A DNA stretch of 18,386 nucleotides from Cellvibrionaceae bacterium (GTDB lineage: Bacteria > Pseudomonadota > Gammaproteobacteria > Pseudomonadales > Cellvibrionaceae): positions 1 through 18,386 of the forward strand of contig JAGKWU010000031.1 of assembly GCA_021151695.1 (NCBI GenBank), in the 5' to 3' direction. Position 1 is the first letter of the stretch. The number at the start of each line of letters is the position of its first letter. Shown one piece after another: positions 1 through 9,000 of the stretch. The position numbers and the translations under genes are program-made. The notes beneath the pieces were generated by a model. That model was given only the letters and a program-made list of their open reading frames with translations, was not told where the DNA came from and did not search any database.

Positions 1-1
1 G

Positions 2-3000
2 TTGCCCATTGTCACCCGCATAAAAACGACACGTGATACAGGTGTCTCCAGTCAGGTTACCCAGGCTGACAATAAATATTCCTACTCGGTTATGCGCACT
101 CAGGCTGGCGGCCGTGGCTTGCTGGGTTTTGAGAAAACCATTGTTGAAGATGTTATTGGTGGTACCAAGACGGAAACCACGTGGCGACAGGATTGGCCTT
201 ATACCGGTATGGTTGCCAAAATCACGAAGATAAATGCTCAAGGTAACACGATTATCGAAGCTGAAAATTCCTTAGGTCTGGCTGTTGCTGATAACAATGG
301 ATCGAAGGTTTTTTCACCGTCACTTTTGAGCCAAACCGTTAAAACCTATGCAGCTGCTATAGCACCTAATGAGAGTGGTGAGTTACTCAAAGCGGTTAAA
401 TACTCTGGTGCTACTCTTGCCGATACATCATTGGCAGATGGTCAGGCGACGATGAATTACGGTCCATCACAAGGTGCACCTGTCAGTGTAGAGTTGACCT
501 CACCTGGTGATAGTGCCGTGCTTAACTACGCGTTGGGCAGCACTATAGGTTTGTCTGCAGTGGTTAAAGCCGCTGATGGAACCATCTGGCGTGATTCTGA
601 TGGCTTACCCCCCAAAGTTGTTTTCTATGATTATTGGAATGTTATTGATAACGACGAAGATAAACAATATTCAAAACTTGCAACGGGTATGGGGGATGGT
701 AAGCCCGTAGCCTGGACTCCGGATGCACAAGGAATTTATATCGTTAGAGCAAAAGCATTCTTAAATAATGGAACGGTTTTGTATTCGAAACACGCAGGTA
801 TTTTGGTAAATCGCCCAGCGGGTTATCCCTCCGCACGATTAGGTGCGCCATTTACGGGTACGGTAATCCCCTTAAGCAATTTGCAAAATTTCTTCACAGA
901 AGCCCAAGACGAAGATGGCATTGCAAATGTGACCTACTATGCCAACGATAATATTCTTGGTGTAATCACCACGCCCATTACAGCGGGCGGCAATATGTAT
1001 AAATTGGACTGGCAACCTAGCGTGGCCGGCGTTTATAAAATATATGCTTTGGTTAAAGACGGTGCCGGGAATGTATCTAAAACAAAAACTGCAGATGTAT
1101 ATGTGGGTGTCGCGCCGCCAGTCAACCAGGTTCCACCGGTAATTAACACTCAGTTCCCTTATTTAACAAAAGTTTTAACCTATCCGGTTTATTATTATCA
1201 GTTAGGTAGTGGGGTGCTTGTGGGGGCTGTGCTTAGGGATGCTAACGGCGTTCAATGGGTAGAGTCTGATAGTAGCGTCCCGAGAGTTAAGTTTTATGCA
1301 GATGACGTCTATGTTGCTGAGAGTGCTGCCAGCGGATATGTGGCAACCTGGACGCCGACAGCTGCTGCAGCTTACACAATGACAGGCATATCAACGCTTA
1401 AAAATAATCAACAAGTTGTATCGCCGCCATCAACTCTGCTGGTTGGCCAACCTACAGCGCCTCGCACGCAGTTGACCGCACCTGTTTATTCTGGTTTGAG
1501 TTATCGACAAGGAACGCTTGTTCCTATTTCTGTCAATGCAACAGCAATGAATGGTGCTGGAATTACTAAAGTTGTGTTTTATGCAAATGGTGAAGAAATC
1601 GGTACTGATACCACCGCGCCTTACTCTTTGGCCTGGACACCACCCGCTATCGGCACCTATAAAATTCGTGCTGTCGCGACAGATACCTTGGGCGTTACCG
1701 GGTTATCAGCGCAGCGTGAGATTCGCTATATCAAAGCTGATGTTGTATCAACGTCGGATAGCTTGGTGAATTTGCCACCACCATCATTGTCAGCATTGAT
1801 GACAGCTTCTGAAAATACATTTGATGGTATGGCAACCTCTTACAGAGTTAAGCTCGCAAACTCTGTCATCCCGCAAAATTCGGTGCTGGAGCTTTATGAA
1901 AAACCAGAGCAGGACTTTTCATGGTCAAATACACCCGTCGCAACTTATGATTTACAGCGTAACACGATAATTTCTATATCGGCTGGGATAAGTTTGTCTA
2001 CCGGAAGTTCTGCGGCGGCAGTGACTTTCGCTTTTGCAAATAAAACCCAGGCAAATTTTGGTTATCGGGCACGTATCTGCAATACAGATACCTATAATTG
2101 CAGTGCATTTTCTTCACTGCTGACGGTGAATGTGAAGATATTGTCCAGCTCATCGTCGAGCTCAAGCCAGGCGATGAGTTCTGCTCAGTCGTCTTCAAGT
2201 AGTGCTGCATCGGCTGTGGCAAGTGCATCGTCAAATGCTGGAAATAATAGTTCAAACAGTAGTCTGGCTAATACGTCAGGTTCATCATCCAGCAGCTCTT
2301 CACTTGAAACAGTCATGTGGGTTTATCCGGCGCAAGGTGCTCCGATTCCTTACATTGGTAGTGATCCTTGTTTCCAATGGAGTAAGGCAGGCGGTGCGAC
2401 TTCCTATGAAATTGTTCTCTCAGGCAACGCTAACTTTAGTGGAGAGGTCTGGAGTAAGCAGGTTGGACTATCTGAGTCAGATTGTTGGAATGATGGTATT
2501 GGTTGGAGTGTAAATACAAGCAATGCAGCGCCTTATAAATTAACGGTTGGTCAAACCTATAATTTGAAAATTATTGCTTACGGTAGTTCAGGAAAAACTG
2601 AATCTGCGCCGCGATATTTCACACTGGCAAAAGTGGCAATTCCTGATGCACCGGTATTGAATGCGCCTATACAAACTGTGGGTAGTTTCCAAATTACCTG
2701 GAATCCAGCGGCTAATGCCTCAGCAGATTATTACAATATTAAGGAGAAAAATAATGGTACTGTAAATTTCTACAAAAATATTACGGCTACCAATTACACC
2801 CTTAATCCTCAATCTTATACTGTGTACGAATATAGTATTCAGGCGTGCAATACGATTGGTTGCGGCCCCTTCTCTGACGTTCGCCGCACTATGGTTAATG
2901 GCGTAGCAACCTTGGATTCTCCGTCGCTGGTTGCTCCGGTAGACCAAACGATTATTTCTGTATCGGCCGCTAACCCATGTTTCCAATGGAATGCAGTTGC

Positions 3001-6000
3001 GGGTGCGACTGGCTATGCAGTTGCTATAAATACTGATGGCCATTTCCCAATCTCTCGTTTGCAACGGCTTAACGTTACCGGGACATCCATTTGCTGGAAT
3101 AATGGTACAGATTGGGTTGCAGCAGGTTTACAGCCTCCAACGGATAAAGTGCTTCGTGAGGGCGCCGTTTATTATTGGCGAGTAACAGCAGTAAAAGGGG
3201 CCAATGAATCGTTAGGATTCTCGGATACTCGTCGTTTCCGACTGACGTCATCGGCGGCTACTGCACCAGATGCACCAATTGCAATAAGCGCTCAGCCAAA
3301 TCAAGCGTCTGGAACATTTAATATTCGTTGGCGCTCCGTCAGTGATGCGGTTACCTATGAATTGCAGCGTGCGGAAGCTGCCGATGCGCAAGCAATTTAT
3401 GGTGCTGAATGGTCTGCGAGTGAAAATTATTCGAGCAATAACACTATTGTGTCGGGTTTCACTTCATTTACGGCATACATGTGGCGTGTCCGCGCCTGTA
3501 ATGCAGCGAAGTTATGTTCAGACTGGAAGCTTTCCGATCCTAAAGTATTTCAATTGCCATCAGCAGGCACTCCGGCATCTCTCGGCCAACCGCCACAATA
3601 TTCGATCATGGGTGGAAACCCCTGTTTTGATTGGGTTGCGCCATCTCAAACAACATCAACAATTGTTACCCTAAGCCTTGGCGATTATTTCCCGGCGCAG
3701 CGCTGGAGTAGAGAGGTTACAAGTGGTTCCCGTGTGTGTTGGGATGGGGGGCTAAATTGGACATCGGCTGGCCTTACACGTTTGCCTGTACCGACAAATC
3801 TAGCGGTAGGCCTCCCATACAATTGGCGTGTTGTTTCTGGTAATGCTAGTGGGCAACAAGCATTTTCAGAAACGCGAACTTTTGTGGTCGATAGCGTTGT
3901 TTCTACGAATCCCTATTTGCCGGTTCCCTCGTTAAACGCGGAAGATGTAGATGCTGATTGTTTCTTCAATATTAATTTGGGCGCACCTGCCAATGTGCCT
4001 GTAGACCAAATTTATGAGCTTTATGAACGCAAGCAGGGTCAAGCAGGCTGGCAGCTTGTAGCATCAAGTAGCCGTATGTATGGCAACTTGCCTCCATTCA
4101 AACTTTATTCCGATGTGGATATTTTTAAGAATCGCACACTGGGTGGAACTTATGAGTATCAGGCACGTGTCTGCCAGGGAAATGAGTGCGGAAGATATTC
4201 AGAATCTCTTATCGTTAGTACAAGCTACACCTGCGCCAATATTGCGTTGCCGAGTGTGCAATTTAGTCCAACGATTTCTACGGCGAAGTTAGGGCAAGTA
4301 ACCAAATTAAGTGTTAAAGCATCTACTACCAGCGGCAGCATTGCCAGCGTTCGCTTTATAGCTGGTGGTGTCGTATTAGGCACAGTCACAACGGCGCCAT
4401 ACACAATTGATTGGACTCCAACTCAATTAGGTAACACTTACGTAGAAGCTATTGCTGAAGGTTCAAATGGTGGTACGGCAAGTACACATTTGATTGTGGT
4501 GAATATTGCTGATTCCTCGCAAGTCGTATCGAGCGTACCAAGCTCTGCTCCTAGTTCTAATGATGGTTCGGGGTCTGGCTCAGGTTCGACTGGTAGTACA
4601 GTTAATGTATCACCGGCATTAAGTCCGCTGTTCCATACCGATGGCACAGTTGAGGGTGTACTGAAGGATGTAGATGCAACTGCGCCTACAACAAATCCTG
4701 TGGGAACAGTTGCGGGCCAATTCCGTGTCAACGAATCAGGTGCCGCAACTTATAGTGTTGCGATTTTGGCTCCTGATGGCGTTGCAGGAGTAACCCCAAA
4801 AATTACTCTTGGTTATTCAAGCCAATCCGGTAATGGTTTGTTAGGCAAGGGCTGGGGCATAAGTGGTTTAAGTGCAATTACACGTTGCCGTCAAACCTTG
4901 TCGCAAGATGATCAGGCAATGCCAATTACTTGGGGTGCCGATGACAGATTCTGCCTGGATGGTCAGCGGTTGATGTTGGAGTCGGGAACCTATGGTAGTG
5001 CGGAAAGTACGTACAAAACGGAACTCGATACGTTTGTTATCGTAACTGCTAAAGGTGGCACGGCAGGTAATCCAGATTACTTTGAAGTGACTGCCAAAGA
5101 CGGTTCTACCACACGCTATGGTGATCTTGGCAGTAGCAATTCCGAGTTGGGTAATGGCACTTCAGTACTAACCTGGAATATCAAAAAGTTTGCCGACAAT
5201 GTGGGTAATCCTATTTATTTTGTGTATGAAGGCGATGCACAAAATCATCACATCAAAGAAATCCTATACGCTCACGGAACGGATAAATCCGAAGCTACTT
5301 ACAACGCGCGAATCGAATTTGTATATGAGACTCGCGACGATAAATCGAAAAATTATATTGCCGGTTATCTGTTTGGTAATACCCAGCGCTTAAAAACGGT
5401 GAAGACTTATAACGGTACCACTACGCCTGTCAGAATTTATACCTTGGGTTATGAATATGCGGTGGCGGCTATTGGTGGGTACAGCCGTGTAACATCGATA
5501 CAAGAATGTAGTAAGGACACCAGTGCGGTAAATTGTTTACCGAAAACCACCTTTAGTTGGGTTGATCCTTCCGCCCCAGGTACGTTCCAAAAAGCGCTGG
5601 GGACAGTCGCGTTGGATAGTGGCAAGGTGGCTGTCACTAATCAGGTATTTATTGATATCAATGGTAACGGTATTTTGGACTACGTTTGGTCGGACTATAA
5701 CGGTAATGTCAGATATGCACTTGATTCTGCTGTTATCAGTGATAGCACATCTCTTCCGGTTCTTCCTATGTCGATGCCGAAAGGCAAAATTCCAATATTT
5801 GAACCTATTGATTACAACGCTGATGGTCATCAGGACTTGCTGTTGTACCGTCCGGATTTAAAGGAGTGGGAGTTGTATGTTTCGGATCTCAATCCTGAGA
5901 ATAATTCATGGCGTCTTTTGAAGGCGGGTGTCAATCTTCCGTTTAAATCCAAGAAGAACATCAAAGTTGGTGATATAGACTCCGATGGTTTGGCGGATGT

Positions 6001-9000
6001 AATCGTTAATAATTGGGATAACCCTAATGAGTTGAGTGATTTATCTACATCTCCGAATGTCACTATTTACAAATTGGTCAAATCAGGGAGTCCAATTACA
6101 TCGTCGAATTACTATCAATTTGTGGCCGGCCCCACTATTGATTTGATAAGTGCTTACCCTATTAATTTGAGTCAATTTGGAGCATCTGCATCAGTTTTTT
6201 ATAGACAAGGTTCCATCACACTCGAGTCTTTCGCTGATTTTAATGGTGATGGTCGCGTGGATATGTTGGTGAGCTTTAACCATTATTACAGGGGGTACAA
6301 TGATGATGGTCAGGAAATCCCTGTGGGTGGAGACACTACGCTTGAGGTCATGATCAATAGCGGCGAAAACGGTTATGTTTCCAACGGCGTATTGGTAACG
6401 CTTGGCGGTACTATGCCGCAACCTCCGCAGGTTGTTGACCTGAACGGTGATGGGCTGCCGGATATCGTTTATTTCACGGATAACAAATGGCGGTACAAAT
6501 TAAATACCGGTAATGGCTTTACTGCCCCAGCGGAAATTTTTGTTGCTACCGATAAAAAATCCAAAAGTCAAAAAATCAGCTTCAGTGATATCAATCACGA
6601 TGGTTTCGTCGATGTCGTATGGCGTAACACGGAATATGTGGTAACAGATCCTGGTGTGTATAGCGAAGAATCCCAAACCTATGAAGGTTATGCGGGCGAT
6701 AATGTTGCAACCCTTTATGTGAAATATTGGGCGTCGGCCAATGGAGCATTTGGTACGACTAACACTTTATTGGATAGTGTGGATTTGAATTATGAATATG
6801 CCTTTATGGACGTCAATGGTGATACCTGGGTCGATAAAGTTGCCACCGCCAAATACGGCAAAACCACAACAACCCGCATGGAAATTACTGGTTTCTCCGT
6901 AGCGACAGATTATGTCAGTGTCTCTGCCAATAGTTCAGTGTCTGGCGTTATCAAAGCAGATCAAATTGGCACTATTACTGATGGCTTGGGGAATACAACC
7001 AAGATTAGCTATGCACCTATAGGTCGCAGCGATAACTATGTATCGATTGCCGATGCAGGAATTAAGCCGGCAACTATTTCGGTCTGTACCTATTTCCCGG
7101 CGCCCTCTGGCACAGGTTTCCAGGAGGCTGAACCTGATCCAGTTTGTGAGGATCGAGCTGGTTACGACCCCGCCGATTTTTATGCGCTGATTAATAATCC
7201 CTTTGCGTCTTATAAAAATTTGACGGAGGGCGCCATAGTCGCGAGCGATTTAGTTGATGCGCCGGTATTGGAAGTGTCTGGGCCTGTGACGGTTGTTACC
7301 AGCGTTGAAAGTGCAGCGCCGGCTGCATCTGAAACGGCGGCTAATAGCATCAGTACAGTGCAGAACCGGGTGGACTACACCTATCACAATCTGCGGATGC
7401 AGGCAGCCGGCCGCGGTTTATTGGGCTTTGAATATCTCACCACCGTGGATGCGCAAACCGGTGTTAAAACACAAACTCGTTATCGTCAAGATTGGCCATA
7501 CGTTGGTTCGCCACAAGAAACTACGGTAAAAACCAGCGACGGAAAATTGCTCAAGCATTCGCAAAACGTGTGGACTCGTCGCTCTTTGCTAAATGGCAAA
7601 GTGAAGCAACCTGTTCTCTCTAAATCTGTTGAAAAATCTTACTCGCTGTATTCACCTGTGGGCAGTTCACCTTTGCAAACTGTCACGACTGAAACTCTCA
7701 TGGATGACGATTATGGCAACGTGGATAAGCTCACTATCACTACCGAGGGATCCGATGGCAAGAAGTTGGTGAAAGTTACTGACAACACTTACCCGACAAC
7801 CTTAAATGAAAAACGCATGGGTCGTCTGGAGAGCTCCATTGCAACCTCCACATTGGATTCGGATACATCGAACAAACTTGAACGCAAAGTTGAATTCAAA
7901 TACTACCCGCTCGACGCTGGTTCCAATGGATTGCTGTGGAAAGAGATTGTGAAAGATGCTGGTGGTGGGGGCTATCTGACAACCGAATATACCTATGACG
8001 ATTGGGGTAACAAAACCTCTGTTGCCGTAACTGGTGAGGCAGAGCCCGGTCGCTCCGAAACACGTACAACAGAATACATATACGGGACTATGGTTAATGG
8101 AGATCGTGTAGATAATGGACGCTACTTGATTTCAACGAAAAATGACCTGAGCCAAAAGTCGAAAATTACGCAACGTGATGCGGCGACCGGCCAACCATCC
8201 GAAGTAACTGACGTTAACGAAATTAAAGCCAATATTTATTACGATGGCATGGGCAAGGAGTATTTGCGTGTAGATGATACCGGCGCTTGGTCGCGTACCG
8301 ACACTGCGTTATGCGATAGCAGTTCTAGCTGTCCAGCCACGGCTAAATTCTATACGCACATACGTGTTGCTGGTGGTGGCTCAAGCACAGCTTACTACGA
8401 TTCGTTGGGGCGTGCTGTCCGCAGCACCAAAATTGGTTTTGATGGAACCAGCATTCACGTAGATACCGAGTATGACCGTTTTGGCCGTGTAAAACGCCAG
8501 AGCTTGCCATTCTCCGGTAGTGGATCTGGAACAGATTGGACTATCAGTAGCTACGACATATTGGGGCAGGTGCTTGAAGTAACGGCACCGGACGGCTCCA
8601 AAACCACGAACACACCCAGCGGTCTCTCTACAACGATTAAAAATTCATTGGATAATTCACGCACCGAAACACGCAATGGCCTTGGGCAATTAGTCGAGGT
8701 AAAAGATCAGCTGACGGGCACCATTACTTACACCTACAACGGTAACGGCGATCTGTTAACGGCAACTACAGACTCAACCAATCGAGCTGACGGTGTAAGC
8801 GGGCCTGTCACAGTCAAAATGTGTTACGACTTGTTGGGTCGCAAAAAAGGCATGTTGGATCCGGATAAGGGTGGTTGGGTTGCAACCGATACATCTTGCT
8901 CTGCTCCTGATAATGGTGCGAGCGGCTGGTGGATCTATAGATACAACGCATTCGGTGAATTGATTTCCCAGCGTGATGCGAAGAATCAAACCACCACCAT

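Noticed and set aside
2..40. TTG at base 2 as a true start of the giant gene
   Set aside because: The first residues fall in the middle of a domain that is complete in the second copy, there is no signal peptide, and the frame is open to the window edge.
2138..2305. CRISPR-like or other DNA-level repeat array
   Set aside because: The repetition reflects serine codons in a protein linker; no regularly spaced identical repeats or unique spacers are present here or elsewhere in the window.
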